From: Dyella terrae
GTDB lineage: Bacteria > Pseudomonadota > Gammaproteobacteria > Xanthomonadales > Rhodanobacteraceae
Direction: 5' to 3'
Assembly (NCBI RefSeq): GCF_022394535.1
Contig: NZ_CP089414.1
Coordinates: 4,836,001-4,900,000 of the forward strand
Length of the DNA: 64,000 bases
In this document: positions 46,903 to 55,425 of the stretch, piece after piece
How the letters are laid out: every line of letters starts with the position of its first letter
Numbering within the stretch: position 1 is the first letter of the stretch
Position numbers and translations under genes: made by a program
Notes under the pieces: generated by a model
The model's input: the letters and a program-made list of their open reading frames with translations, nothing else
What the model was told of the DNA's origin: nothing
Database searches by the model: none

Positions 46903-48342
46903 ATGGATTCCCTGATCGCGCAGGCAGAACGTCGCCTGCTGTCGCCGGGCGGCTTGGCCGCCACCGACCTCGACCGCGTCTTCAATCAGCTGATGGGTCC
47001 CTCCATCGACGCCGCCGACCTGTATTTCCAGCACTCCCGTAGTGAGTCCTGGGTGCTGGAGGAGGGCATCGTCAAGGACGGCAGCCATTCCATCGAGCAG
47101 GGCGTGGGCGTACGTGCGATCAGCGGCGAGAAGACTGGTTTCGCCTATTCCGACGAGATCGTGCTGCCCCAGCTGCTGGAGGCCTCCAAGGCGGCCCGCG
47201 CCATCGCCCAGGGCGGCAACGGTGCAGGCAAGCCGCTGGCCTTGAACGGTGCGCGCCAGCTGTATCCGGCCATCGACCCGGTCGAGAGCCTGCCCAACCC
47301 CGACAAGATCGCCTTGTTGCGCGAAGTGGACGCTTACGCACGCTCCCGCGATCCACGCGTGAAGCAAGTCATCGTGAGCTTGGCTGCCACCATGGATACC
47401 GTGCTGGTGGCTGCCTCCGACGGCACGCTGGCCGCCGACGTGCGCCCGCTGGTTCGCCTGAACGTCGCCGTGATCGTGGAGCACAACGGCCGACGCGAGC
47501 AGAGCCACGTGGGCGGCGGCGGCCGCTATGGCTACCGCGAGCTGCTCGAGAACGGCCGCGCCATGGCCTTCGCCGATGAAGCGGTGCGCCAAGCCTTGGT
47601 AAACCTGGAAGCGGTCGATGCGCCAGCCGGCAGCATGCCAGTGGTCCTTGGCCCCGGCTGGCCGGGTGTGCTGTTGCACGAAGCCATTGGCCACGGCCTG
47701 GAAGGTGATTTCAACCGCAAGGGCAGCTCGGCCTTCGCCGGCCGCATCGGTCAGCGCGTGGCCGCGCCGGGCGTCACCGTGGTGGACGATGGCACGCTGC
47801 CGGGCCGCCGTGGCTCGCTCAGCGTGGACGACGAGGGCACGCCCACCGAGTGCACCACACTCATTGAGGACGGCATCCTCAAGGGCTACATGCAGGACAA
47901 GCTCAATGCTCGTCTGATGGGCATGGCGCCCACCGGCAACGGCCGCCGCGAATCCTTCGCACAGCTGCCGATGCCGCGCATGACCAACACCTACATGCTC
48001 GCCGGCCAGCACGACCCGCAAGAAATCATCCGCTCAGTGAAGAAGGGCCTGTACGCCGTGAACTTCGGCGGCGGCCAGGTGGACATCACCAACGGCAAGT
48101 TCGTGTTCTCCGCCAGTGAGGCTTACCTGATCGAAGACGGTAAGGTCACCCGCCCCGTGAAGGGTGCCACCTTGATCGGCTCCGGTCCCGATGTGCTCAC
48201 CCGCGTCTCCATGATCGGCAACGACCTCGCCCTCGACGAAGGCGTGGGCGTCTGCGGCAAGGACGGCCAGAGCGTGCCGGTGGGTGTGGGCCAACCGACG
48301 CTGAAGGTGGATGCGATGACGGTGGGTGGCACGGCTTCCTGA
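46903..48342 (+). CDS. tldD: TldD, zinc metalloprotease subunit
   Basis: 479 residues (E. coli 481). TldD and PmbA (TldE) form a heterodimer that degrades unfolded peptides and helps mature some ribosomal peptides and antitoxin products. The zinc motif His259-Glu-Ala-Ile-Gly-His264 is intact, and [18 protein letters not shown] near residue 300 is conserved. It ends with GTAS. Its partner PmbA is 4.3 kb downstream on the same strand. Confidence 0.96.
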   Translation: MDSLIAQAERRLLSPGGLAATDLDRVFNQLMGPSIDAADLYFQHSRSESWVLEEGIVKDGSHSIEQGVGVRAISGEKTGFAYSDEIVLPQLLEASKAARAIAQGGNGAGKPLALNGARQLYPAIDPVESLPNPDKIALLREVDAYARSRDPRVKQVIVSLAATMDTVLVAASDGTLAADVRPLVRLNVAVIVEHNGRREQSHVGGGGRYGYRELLENGRAMAFADEAVRQALVNLEAVDAPAGSMPVVLGPGWPGVLLHEAIGHGLEGDFNRKGSSAFAGRIGQRVAAPGVTVVDDGTLPGRRGSLSVDDEGTPTECTTLIEDGILKGYMQDKLNARLMGMAPTGNGRRESFAQLPMPRMTNTYMLAGQHDPQEIIRSVKKGLYAVNFGGGQVDITNGKFVFSASEAYLIEDGKVTRPVKGATLIGSGPDVLTRVSMIGNDLALDEGVGVCGKDGQSVPVGVGQPTLKVDAMTVGGTAS

Positions 48343-48440
48343 ACCTGGTCGGCCCACTTTCGTCGCCGGCCAGCTCTGTGTGAAGATCTTGATGGAACCA
48401 CAGGAATGGTCCGTCACGTCATCTCATGGAAGGAGGAAGG

Positions 48441-49616
48441 ATGCGCTCGCGTATTCGTGGGTTGGTCGCCGTCACGTGCATTGCCCTGGGTTGGTCAGTG
48501 GGTGTTGCTGTTGCCACTGAGCAACAGCCACCAATGGATCAAGATTCGCTCAACCCCTTCACTACGGAAGAAGTGGTCGCCTTCCTGCAGGCGGCCGCGA
48601 AAGCGGACACGATTGCGGATCCGCTGCAGCGTTGCCTGCAGTTTCCCAATCCGCCTCGTAGTCATTGGAAAGCGCAAAGCGTCGAAGCCTATTGCACGTA
48701 TCGCTTCCAGCCGACGCTGAGTTTTCACGAGTTCAAATCGCTGATCGAGTCCGGAAAGGCCGCCGAAATCGATCAGCGTTTGAGCGACTGGGCTGGGGAC
48801 CCGAAGCATCATCCGGAATCGTTCTGGCATTTCCTCAGCGATACGTTCAGGCGGGAAACCGGCGTCTCGCGACGCCTGCTTGAAAGCTGGAAGCAGCAGT
48901 GTCCGCAAAGTGCATACGCGCATGCTGCCAGTGGCTATAGCTTTCTCATCGCTGCCTGGAACGCACGCGGCGCTGCGTCCGCCTCGGACACCCAGGATTC
49001 GAATTTTGCAGATATGAATCGGATACTGCCGAGGGCAGAAGGTGATCTGCGCATGGCGGCCAGGCTCGATCCAGCGCTGGTTCTCCCTTCCGCCGCGATG
49101 ATAAAGGCTGGCATGCTCGTATCCGATCAGGCGCTGATGAACGAGGCTGTGCATGATGGGTTGCGCGTCGGCAAAGGCAGCCTGCCGCTATACAGCGCTA
49201 TGTCGTTGGCGGTCGCGCCGCGCTGGGGTGGGTCCGTCGAGGCACAGGACGAGTTGCTAAAGGCTATCGACGCGGAAATGCCCTCGCATCCGTTGTTGCA
49301 TACAGTGCGCACCTCGATCCTGGTGGATCAATCGGATCTTTTCGCCTGCGATTGCCGCTCCGTCTTGGAGCAAGCGGCTTATCGCAAGGCCTTCGATGAT
49401 GTCGGGGCGTATCGAGAACTTTTTTTTGCTGGCAGTAATGCCCTGGACCATGGTCAGAACGAGATAGCGGTGGTCTACCTCACGGAGGCGTTCCGGTTTG
49501 ATCCCAAGGATCAAGGAGTGCAGGCGGCCAGGAGCAAGGCGTTGGCGTCATTCTCACGGCTCTTGGCGATGCCTCAAGCAGATGGGCAGCCTGGCAAAGA
49601 GTCGCCATATCCATAG
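48441..49616 (+). CDS. Secreted protein of the DUF4034 type, function unknown
   Basis: 391 residues from ATG 48441, 4 nt after AGGAGG; an in-frame ATG at 48426 has no ribosome-binding site. The signal peptide is clear (basic RSRIRG, hydrophobic LVAVTCIALGWSVGVAV, Ala-Thr near residue 24). The helical body with LRMAARLDPALVLPSAAMIK and ALDHGQNEIAVVYLTEAFRF resembles proteins with DUF4034 and tetratricopeptide-like repeats. A CDCRSV pair near residue 300 may form a disulfide. It stands alone, 98 bp after tldD. Confidence 0.6.
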   Translation: MRSRIRGLVAVTCIALGWSVGVAVATEQQPPMDQDSLNPFTTEEVVAFLQAAAKADTIADPLQRCLQFPNPPRSHWKAQSVEAYCTYRFQPTLSFHEFKSLIESGKAAEIDQRLSDWAGDPKHHPESFWHFLSDTFRRETGVSRRLLESWKQQCPQSAYAHAASGYSFLIAAWNARGAASASDTQDSNFADMNRILPRAEGDLRMAARLDPALVLPSAAMIKAGMLVSDQALMNEAVHDGLRVGKGSLPLYSAMSLAVAPRWGGSVEAQDELLKAIDAEMPSHPLLHTVRTSILVDQSDLFACDCRSVLEQAAYRKAFDDVGAYRELFFAGSNALDHGQNEIAVVYLTEAFRFDPKDQGVQAARSKALASFSRLLAMPQADGQPGKESPYP

Positions 49617-49730
49617 AACGAAAACTCATTTCGCTTTTGCCCTGGCGTACCAGACATTGTCAGCTAAGGGCCTCTCATTGGCCGCCCGGCCGTCCAGACG
49701 TCCGGATCCATCTCGGCGAGGGGCAAGGCG

Positions 49731-51149
49731 ATGAGTGACGCGACACAGGTTTTGCCGGGCAAGGCCCGGGGCCAGGCGGCAGGCGCACGCTCCGTGCGCT
49801 GGGGCGTGTTCTCCAACGAAGACTGGTGGTCGGTATGGATCGGCCTGCTGGTGATCGTGGTGGCATGGGCTTTGTTCGCCAACGGCAGCAGTCTTAAATG
49901 GCTGGCGGTGGCGCCGGCGAAGTGGAAGACACTCGCTGACGCATGGCAGGGCATTGCGTCGCACTGGCCGAATTACCTCGCTCTCTTCGCTGCGTTTACG
50001 CTGCTGTTCGGTACCGGCCTCGCTGTGCTCGGGCATTCGTTGTCGCGTTTCCTGCCGGCATTTCTAGTGCTGTTCGTGGTGTCGTTGCTGATCTTTACGG
50101 TGTCGGCGTGGACAGAGGCGTCGCGCTACAACCTCGAAGCGCCATTGCTTGCATTGGCACTGGGGCTGCTGGTGTCGAACACCGTGCAGTTGCCGGAATG
50201 GTTCCAGTCGGGATTGCGCGTGGAGTTCTATATCAAAGTGGGCATCGTGCTGCTGGGCGCGACGCTGCCGTTGACCTTGCTGTTCTGGGCGGGACCGGTG
50301 GCTGTGGGCCAGGCGACCATCGTGTCGCTTGCCACGTTCTTCAGCATCTTTTTCGTAGGCAAGGCGTTAGGTCTCGATAGGCGCTTCGCGGCCGTACTCG
50401 GCGTCGGTGGTGCGGTGTGCGGCGTTTCCGCGGCGATCGCCAGTGGCGGCGCAGTGCGCGCGCGGCGCGAGGATACGTCGGTAGCGATCACGCTGGTGGT
50501 GGTGTGGGCCATCGTGATGATCTTCGTGCTGCCGTTTGTGTCGCGGGCATTGGGCCTGTCCACGGCTGTGGCTGGCGCATGGATCGGCACATCCGAGTTC
50601 GCGGATGCCGCGGGCGTCGCCGCAGCGCAGGCTTATGGCGATGCGGCACGCAATGCGGGTGGTGCCATTGCAGGCGCCCCCGATGCTGCCGTGCAGGCGT
50701 TCACCCTGATGAAGGTGGTGGGGCGTGATATCTGGATCGGCATCTGGGCATTCGTGTTGGCCTGGGTGGCAACCACACGCTGGAATACCTCGGAAACCGG
50801 CGTGCAGGCGAAAGCTGACGCGCGCGAGATCTGGGCGCGCTTTCCGAAGTTCGTATTCGGTTTCGTGCTCGCGTCTGCATTGGTGACGTGGATCGCCAGC
50901 CACTACTCGCTGGCCGATTACCGCAAGGTAGTGACGCCGGATCTGGTTGCGCCGATCAGTACGTTGCGCACGTGGGCCTTCACGTTTTGCTTCCTGAGCA
51001 TCGGGCTTACCACGCGCCTACGCTCCTTGGCGGCCACGGGCTGGCGCCCTCTGTTGGCGTTCACGGCGGGCGTGGTGGTGAACGTGATCATCGGCTACGT
51101 GCTGTCGGTGCACGTGTTTGCCGATTATTGGAACGGATTAGGCGGGTGA
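49731..51149 (+). CDS. YeiH/UPF0324-family membrane transporter (putative sulfate exporter)
   Basis: 472 residues with about 11 hydrophobic segments. GIVLLGATLPLTLLFWAGP and LGVGGAVCGVSAAIASGGAV are the conserved family blocks, and GAWIGTSEFADAAGVAAAQA near residue 282 is another. E. coli YeiH is annotated as a putative sulfate exporter, but the substrate is not proved. It is longer than YeiH (349), because of an N-terminal domain of about 110 residues with two extra helices. Its stop overlaps the start of a small Cys-rich gene (GTGA), suggesting a coupled pair. Confidence 0.8.
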   Translation: MSDATQVLPGKARGQAAGARSVRWGVFSNEDWWSVWIGLLVIVVAWALFANGSSLKWLAVAPAKWKTLADAWQGIASHWPNYLALFAAFTLLFGTGLAVLGHSLSRFLPAFLVLFVVSLLIFTVSAWTEASRYNLEAPLLALALGLLVSNTVQLPEWFQSGLRVEFYIKVGIVLLGATLPLTLLFWAGPVAVGQATIVSLATFFSIFFVGKALGLDRRFAAVLGVGGAVCGVSAAIASGGAVRARREDTSVAITLVVVWAIVMIFVLPFVSRALGLSTAVAGAWIGTSEFADAAGVAAAQAYGDAARNAGGAIAGAPDAAVQAFTLMKVVGRDIWIGIWAFVLAWVATTRWNTSETGVQAKADAREIWARFPKFVFGFVLASALVTWIASHYSLADYRKVVTPDLVAPISTLRTWAFTFCFLSIGLTTRLRSLAATGWRPLLAFTAGVVVNVIIGYVLSVHVFADYWNGLGG

Positions 51150-51355
51150 CCGCCGTCGCTACGCTGGATGCGCGCTGTGAGCGCTGTCGCTTCCGTCGTG
51201 ATGATCCGCGGGTGACGGAACAGCGCCTGCCAGGGCTGACGTCATTCGGCTCGGCTTATGGGGCGAGCATCGGGGCAAGTGCGTTGTGCGAGGTGCACGA
51301 TTGCTTCGTGTCGCCGGGAGATACGTGCGTGCAGTTTCTTCCGAACGACGATTGA
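51146..51355 (+). CDS. Small Cys-rich protein, unknown function
   Basis: 69 residues with a GTG start overlapping the yeiH-type stop by 4 bp. Cysteines are at 11, 14, 48, 53 and 61, with His51 between; the Cys11-x2-Cys14 pair and the C-terminal cluster look like a small metal site. SFGSAYGASIGASALCEVHD near residues 33-52 looks like a conserved segment. The translational overlap and codon use suggest it is real. I do not recognise the family. Confidence 0.6.
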   Translation: MTAVATLDARCERCRFRRDDPRVTEQRLPGLTSFGSAYGASIGASALCEVHDCFVSPGDTCVQFLPNDD

Positions 51356-51362
51356 GGGGAGT

Positions 51363-51388
51363 TGGGTCGCGCACGCGTGCGCGACCCA
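51363..51388. terminator. 26-nt perfect palindrome between convergent genes
   Basis: Bases 51363-51388 read the same on both strands (TGGGTCGCGCACG and its complement). As RNA this forms a strong GC hairpin 7 bp after the small gene and 7 bp from the yjgA stop. No T-run is present, so it is a terminator-like structure rather than a textbook one. Confidence 0.55.
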
Positions 51389-51395
51389 CGAGAAC

Positions 51396-51981
51396 TCAGT
51401 CTTCGTTCTCTTCCGCGCCGTCGATGTCACCTTCGTCATCGATGATCTCGTCGGTGACGGCGCCGCTCGCCAGATCCTTGAGCAGCTGATAGATCTCGCG
51501 ATACGCACGCGGTGGCTTGTTGCCATCCTTTTCGATCTTTGCCTGGCGCACCAGGGAGCGCAGGTGCTGGCGATCGACGCCCGGATACTGCGCAATCACG
51601 TCGCTCATCGCGTTGTCCGGGTCGGTCAGCAAGCGATCGCGCAGGGCCTCCAGCCGATGCATCGCGGCCGTCTCCTGGCGCTGGAGGTCGCGGTTCTCGC
51701 CCAGCGCGGCGCGCACGCCGTCAAATACGCTGGTGTCGTGGCGGCGCATCACCTTGGCTGAGAAAGGCGAGCTGGCGCTTGCGTGCAATGTGCGCGGTGA
51801 TGCGGCGCGTATTGGCAATTTCGCGCTCCACGTCTTCCGGCAATTCCAGCTTGGCCAGTTTGCTCGGGGGTAGCTCGAGCAATTGAACGGCCAGCGCCAG
51901 CACGGCCAGCGCGTCGCGGCGTTGCTGGGTGCGGGTGGGGCCGTAGTCGTGGTCGGGGTCGTCGGTATAGGTGCGTGGCAC
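51396..51981 (-). pseudogene. yjgA: yjgA (DUF615, 50S-associated protein) broken by a one-base frameshift
   Basis: The N-terminal half (GTG at 51981, MPRTYTDDPDHDYGPTRTQQ, through AHIARKRQLAFLSQ) lies in one frame and the rest (VMRRHDTSVFDGVRAALGEN onward to GNKPPRAYREIYQLLKDLA) in another. Removing one C of the CC at 51752-51753 (a G in the coding strand) restores a continuous 194-residue protein, close to E. coli YjgA (183). As written, translation would stop after 86 residues. YjgA binds the 50S subunit. The fault may be a true mutation or a sequencing error. Its neighbour across the gap, pmbA, is the conserved partner. Confidence 0.85.
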
Positions 51982-52009
51982 GGATGTCTTCCAGCAGTGG
52001 ATACGGTGT

Positions 52010-52258
52010 TCAGGGCGTTGCGACGACGCCGTCGAGCAGATCGGGTTCGGCTTGTTCCAGCGCGAAGCGGAGGATGGGCTCGCCATCCAGTTCCACGGTT
52101 TCGCAGAACATCACGGCGGGGCGCACCCACAGGCCGTACTCGCCATAGAGCGCCTGGTAGACCACGACCTCTTCCATCGTCTCGCTGTGCCGGGCGGTGC
52201 CCAGGACGCGGTAACGCTGGCCTTTGTAGTGGCGGTAGATGCCGGCTGTCAGTGCCAT
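52010..52258 (-). CDS. DUF1653-domain protein
   Basis: 82 residues from the ATG ending at 52258, after a GGAG site. MALTAGIYRHYKGQRYRVLG and EEVVVYQALYGEYGLWVRPA are the DUF1653 signature: a small beta-rich domain usually found alone. The function is unknown. It is 28 bp upstream of yjgA on the same strand, so the two are probably cotranscribed. Confidence 0.88.
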   Translation of the reverse strand: MALTAGIYRHYKGQRYRVLGTARHSETMEEVVVYQALYGEYGLWVRPAVMFCETVELDGEPILRFALEQAEPDLLDGVVATP

Positions 52259-52344
52259 AGCTTGGCTCCGTGACGCTCTTTGCTTTCGGGGACGCGCCCC
52301 CATTTTGGGATGCTGCGCGGTAGGACCGCGTATTCTACCCGTTC

Positions 52345-52616
52345 CTGGAGTCTGGTTCGTGCCTTCCTGTGGCCCGCGTTTGCCGCCCAAACCCCTGCGT
52401 GAGTGTTCCGTGGCGCAGCGCCTGACTGGCCGTCAGGTCAAGCCGCGGGGCGCTCACGCAGGGGTTTCGGCGGCAAACCCTTCGGGCCGGGTCTGTTTGC
52501 CTGCCAGCCTTCGTCATCTCTCAGTCGTGTATTGACATACACTCCCTCGCTCTTCCTTGACTGGCGCGCAAACAGCTCCCGGCGCGGGTCACAGGAAGGC
52601 ACGAACCAGACTCTAG
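52345..52616. repeat. 272-bp nested inverted-repeat element between DUF1653 and pmbA
   Basis: An outer inverted repeat of 34 bp (52345-52378 with 52583-52616, only two G.U, no mismatch) encloses an inner one of 36 bp (52379-52414 with 52442-52477, one mismatch and four G.U). The left arms abut exactly. An apical hairpin CCTGAC/GTCAGG (52421-52437) caps the inner stem. Between the right arms, 52478-52582 holds GTGTAT-TGAC-ATACAC (52527-52542), a small palindrome. GTTTGCC (52495-52501) also complements GGCAAAC (52472-52478). No protein is encoded. It fills most of the 371-bp gap; the rest (52259-52344) shows nothing assignable. Confidence 0.85.
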
Positions 52617-52629
52617 TGCAGGAATCCTT

Positions 52630-53982
52630 GTGACCCAGCTGAGCCCGACCCAAGACCGCAGCAATGACGAACTCGAGCGCCTGGCCCAGTTGGCGGAGGA
52701 CGTGATTCGCCGGGCCCGCGCCGCTGGTGCCAGCCAGGCCGAGGTCGCCGCCAGCATCGACACGGGCCTGAATGTGAACGTGCGTTTGGGCGAAGTGGAG
52801 ACGGTGGAGCACACGCGGGACCGCGGGTTCGGGCTCACTGTGTATTTCGGCCAGCGCAAGGGCTCGGCCAGCACGGCCGACCTTAACCCTGATTCGATCC
52901 AGGCCACGCTGGAACAGGCCTGCGCCATCGCCCGCTTCACCGAGGAGGATCCAGCCGCGGGCCTGGCCGACGCTTCGCGTATGGCCACCCAGTTCCCCGA
53001 TCTGGACCTGTGGCACCCGTGGCGCATCGAGACCGACGAAGCCATCGAGCTGGGCAAGCAGATCGAGGATGCCGGGCGCGCCCATGCAGGCATCACCAAT
53101 TCTGATGGCGCCAGCGTGCAGGTGGGCGAGAGTCTGGCCGTGTATGCCAACTCGCACGGTTTCCTGGGTCGCGAGCGCGGCACGCGCCATTCCCTATCGC
53201 TTGCGCTTATCGCCGGTGACGACGACGGCATGCAGCGCGATTACTGGTACGACAGCGTGCGTTCGGCGGGCGACTTCATCAGCGCGCAGACGCTGGGTGA
53301 CAAGGCCGCAGAGCGGACGCTGGCGCGCATGGGTGCACGCAAGCTCACTACACGCCAGTGCCCGGTGCTGTTCACGCCGGATGTGGCGCGCGGGCTCATC
53401 GGCCACCTGCTCGGCGCGGTCAGCGGCGGTGCGCTCTACCGGCGCGCCAGCTTCCTGTTGGACCACGCGGGGCAGCAAATCATGCCGTCCTGGATGACCA
53501 TCGTGGAGCGCCCCTTCATCATGCGCGGACAGGGCTCCGGCTCGTTCGATGCGGAAGGTGTGGCCACCCGGGACAGCGCGCTGATCGAGAACGGTGTGCT
53601 CGCCCGCTACGTGCTGGGCAGCTACTCGGCGCGCAAGCTCGGGCTGGAGTCCACCGGTAATGCGGGCGGCATTCACAACCTGATCGTCGAGCCGGGCCAG
53701 GATGACTTCCAGGGCTTGCTCAAGCGCATGGGCACCGGGCTGGTGGTAACGGAAGTCATGGGGCAGGGCGTGTCCACCATCACGGGCGACTACTCGCGCG
53801 GCGCTGCCGGTTTTTGGGTGGAAAACGGCCAGATCGCCTATCCGGTGGAAGAAATCACCATCGCGGCCAACCTGCGCGACATGTACGCCAACATCGTAGC
53901 GGTGGGTTCGGACGTGGATCACCGTTCGCATCTGCTGACCGGCTCCATTCTGCTGGAGCAGATGACCATCGCCGGTGAGTGA
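52630..53982 (+). CDS. pmbA: PmbA (TldE), non-catalytic subunit of the TldD/PmbA protease
   Basis: 450 residues, exactly the length of E. coli PmbA, GTG start behind AGGA at 6 nt. PmbA pairs with TldD but lacks the HExxxH zinc site, and none is seen here. Conserved blocks include GFGLTVYFGQRKGSASTADL near residue 75 and GNAGGIHNLIVEPG near 350. In E. coli the pair processes microcin B17 precursor and degrades CcdA. It begins 13 bp after the nested inverted repeat. Confidence 0.96.
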   Translation: MTQLSPTQDRSNDELERLAQLAEDVIRRARAAGASQAEVAASIDTGLNVNVRLGEVETVEHTRDRGFGLTVYFGQRKGSASTADLNPDSIQATLEQACAIARFTEEDPAAGLADASRMATQFPDLDLWHPWRIETDEAIELGKQIEDAGRAHAGITNSDGASVQVGESLAVYANSHGFLGRERGTRHSLSLALIAGDDDGMQRDYWYDSVRSAGDFISAQTLGDKAAERTLARMGARKLTTRQCPVLFTPDVARGLIGHLLGAVSGGALYRRASFLLDHAGQQIMPSWMTIVERPFIMRGQGSGSFDAEGVATRDSALIENGVLARYVLGSYSARKLGLESTGNAGGIHNLIVEPGQDDFQGLLKRMGTGLVVTEVMGQGVSTITGDYSRGAAGFWVENGQIAYPVEEITIAANLRDMYANIVAVGSDVDHRSHLLTGSILLEQMTIAGE

Positions 53983-54081
53983 CTACCTGCACCAGTAAAT
54001 CGGGCGGACAGTTGCTCAGGATCGGAGCCGTCAGCGGGGGCTGGCACAGAAAAAACAGGCTCACGACCAGGAGAAGTGCGC

Positions 54082-54519
54082 ATGAGCGTCCCACCCGAGT
54101 CCGTCGTACCGCCGCCGTCGAACGGTCCTACCGCACCGTCCGATCTCCCTTCTGCCCAGGAACGCCAGTGGGCGATGTTTGCCCACCTGTCCGCCCTGTT
54201 GGGTCTCATCCTCACCGGGCACTGGCTCGGCTGGGGCTGTTTCCTGGGGCCGCTGATCATCTGGCTGGTGAAGAAGGATTCCATGCCCTTCGTGGATGAT
54301 CAGGCGAAGGAGGCGCTGAACTTCAACATCACTGTTGCGATCGTGTTCTTCGCGCTATTCGTGCTCACTCTGATCACGCTAGGGCTGGGTGTGTTGATTG
54401 CCGTGCCCGTGGGTGGGATCGTCGGCATCGCCTGGTTGGTGTTCGTCATCATCGCGGCCATTCGCGCGAATGAAGGCGTGCGCTATCGCTACCCGTACAC
54501 CTTGCGACTGATCGGCTAG
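54082..54519 (+). CDS. DUF4870 (Tic20-like) membrane protein
   Basis: 145 residues from ATG 54082, 8 nt after AGGAG; an in-frame GTG at 54076 is too close to it. A proline/serine-rich start is followed by three or four hydrophobic segments. ERQWAMFAHLSALLGLIL and FVDDQAKEALNFNITVAIVF are the DUF4870 signature. The function is unknown. A bidirectional terminator follows. Confidence 0.85.
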   Translation: MSVPPESVVPPPSNGPTAPSDLPSAQERQWAMFAHLSALLGLILTGHWLGWGCFLGPLIIWLVKKDSMPFVDDQAKEALNFNITVAIVFFALFVLTLITLGLGVLIAVPVGGIVGIAWLVFVIIAAIRANEGVRYRYPYTLRLIG

Positions 54520-54531
54520 ATAGCCTCTATG

Positions 54532-54558
54532 AAAAGGCGGCCCACGGGCCGCCTTTTT
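54532..54558. terminator. Bidirectional intrinsic terminator
   Basis: AAAAGGCGGCC (54532-54542) pairs with GGCCGCCTTTT (54547-54557) around CACG, with five T after and four A before. It serves the DUF4870 gene from the left and the convergent secreted-protein gene from the right, whose stop codon is at 54563. Confidence 0.9.
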
Positions 54559-54562
54559 CACC

Positions 54563-55312
54563 TCAGTGGAGCCCCACGTAGGTGCGTTTGAAGGTCACCG
54601 GTTGTTCCAGCGAGGGCACCTTCCATGCACCTGTGACGACCATCTGCGCAGCATTGGGCGTCATCGCCCAGGTCTGGTCGAGCTGGGTGCCGTCGGCGTA
54701 GCGGATATTCACCGTCAGCTGGCCGTTCTCCACGTGGCCGCGCACCATGGCGTTGCCGTTGAGTGTCTGTCGTGCCACGCCGTCCAGTTTGCCGGTGAGT
54801 TGGTCGCCGTTGTCCAGGCGGATCTGGAAGGTCTTCTCGTCCTGCTGCACGAGCAGCACGGAGTCGGCTTTCAGTGTGGGTGGCATCGGATAGGTGGCCG
54901 TCGCGATCGGGTCCTTATCGCTGCCGCTGGTCGGCTTGCTGCTGTTGTCGCCATGACGGCCGTGTCCGCCACCGCCCATGCCGCCACCACCGTGGCCGCC
55001 CATACCCCCACCTCCCATGCCTCCACCACCGCCCATGCCACCGTGACGGCCACCGTTGCCGCTGGTGGCAGGAGTAGGGCTGGACGACGATGAGGCGGGC
55101 GTAGTGGCCTGCTGGCTGGCCAGTTCCTTGCGTGCTTCTAGACGCATTGCGGCGGTCAGGGCATCGGACGTATCGCTGTTGCGATCATCCAGACGCCAGG
55201 CGCCAGTGAAGTCGGTGTTCTGGGCAGCGATGGCCGTGCCGGCGAGCAGCAGTGCTGCGATGACGCCGGCGAGGCCAGCACGCGCGTGACGTGCGAAACG
55301 AAATAAGGGCAT
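54563..55312 (-). CDS. Secreted protein with a Gly/His/Met-rich stretch, unknown function
   Basis: 249 residues. A signal peptide is clear (basic start, hydrophobic GLAGVIAALLLAGTAIAA). Residues about 88-122 are a low-complexity tract of repeated GGMGG, GGHG and GRHG units that could bind metal. After it come YPMPPTLKADSVLLVQQDEK and NVRYADGTQLDQTWAMT-like strands (NIRYADGTQLDQTWAMTPNA) of a beta-rich domain. I do not recognise the family. It lies in the place where dxs often follows ispA. Its start has a weak ribosome-binding site. Confidence 0.6.
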   Translation of the reverse strand: MPLFRFARHARAGLAGVIAALLLAGTAIAAQNTDFTGAWRLDDRNSDTSDALTAAMRLEARKELASQQATTPASSSSSPTPATSGNGGRHGGMGGGGGMGGGGMGGHGGGGMGGGGHGRHGDNSSKPTSGSDKDPIATATYPMPPTLKADSVLLVQQDEKTFQIRLDNGDQLTGKLDGVARQTLNGNAMVRGHVENGQLTVNIRYADGTQLDQTWAMTPNAAQMVVTGAWKVPSLEQPVTFKRTYVGLH

Positions 55313-55425
55313 GGCAGTCGGAACGGTGAGGGGCGTGACCCTTTGGAAACGTTCCAGTGCAGTCGTTGTTGACGCGTCGTCAGTGAGGCGTAAGCGTCAA
55401 AGGGGAGCAGGCGCCTGCTAGGGCT

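Noticed and set aside
51750..51757. A programmed +1 frameshift in yjgA
   Set aside because: The site CAA GGT GAT has no known slippery signal or nearby stop codon in the upstream frame; a mutation or sequencing error is simpler.
52532..52537. A perfect TTGACA as a pmbA promoter
   Set aside because: No -10 sequence occurs 16-18 bp downstream; the hexamer is the centre of the GTGTAT/ATACAC palindrome.
52403..52633. Short frames within the nested inverted repeat
   Set aside because: They are short, overlap the repeat arms in both directions and resemble no protein; the repeat itself explains them.
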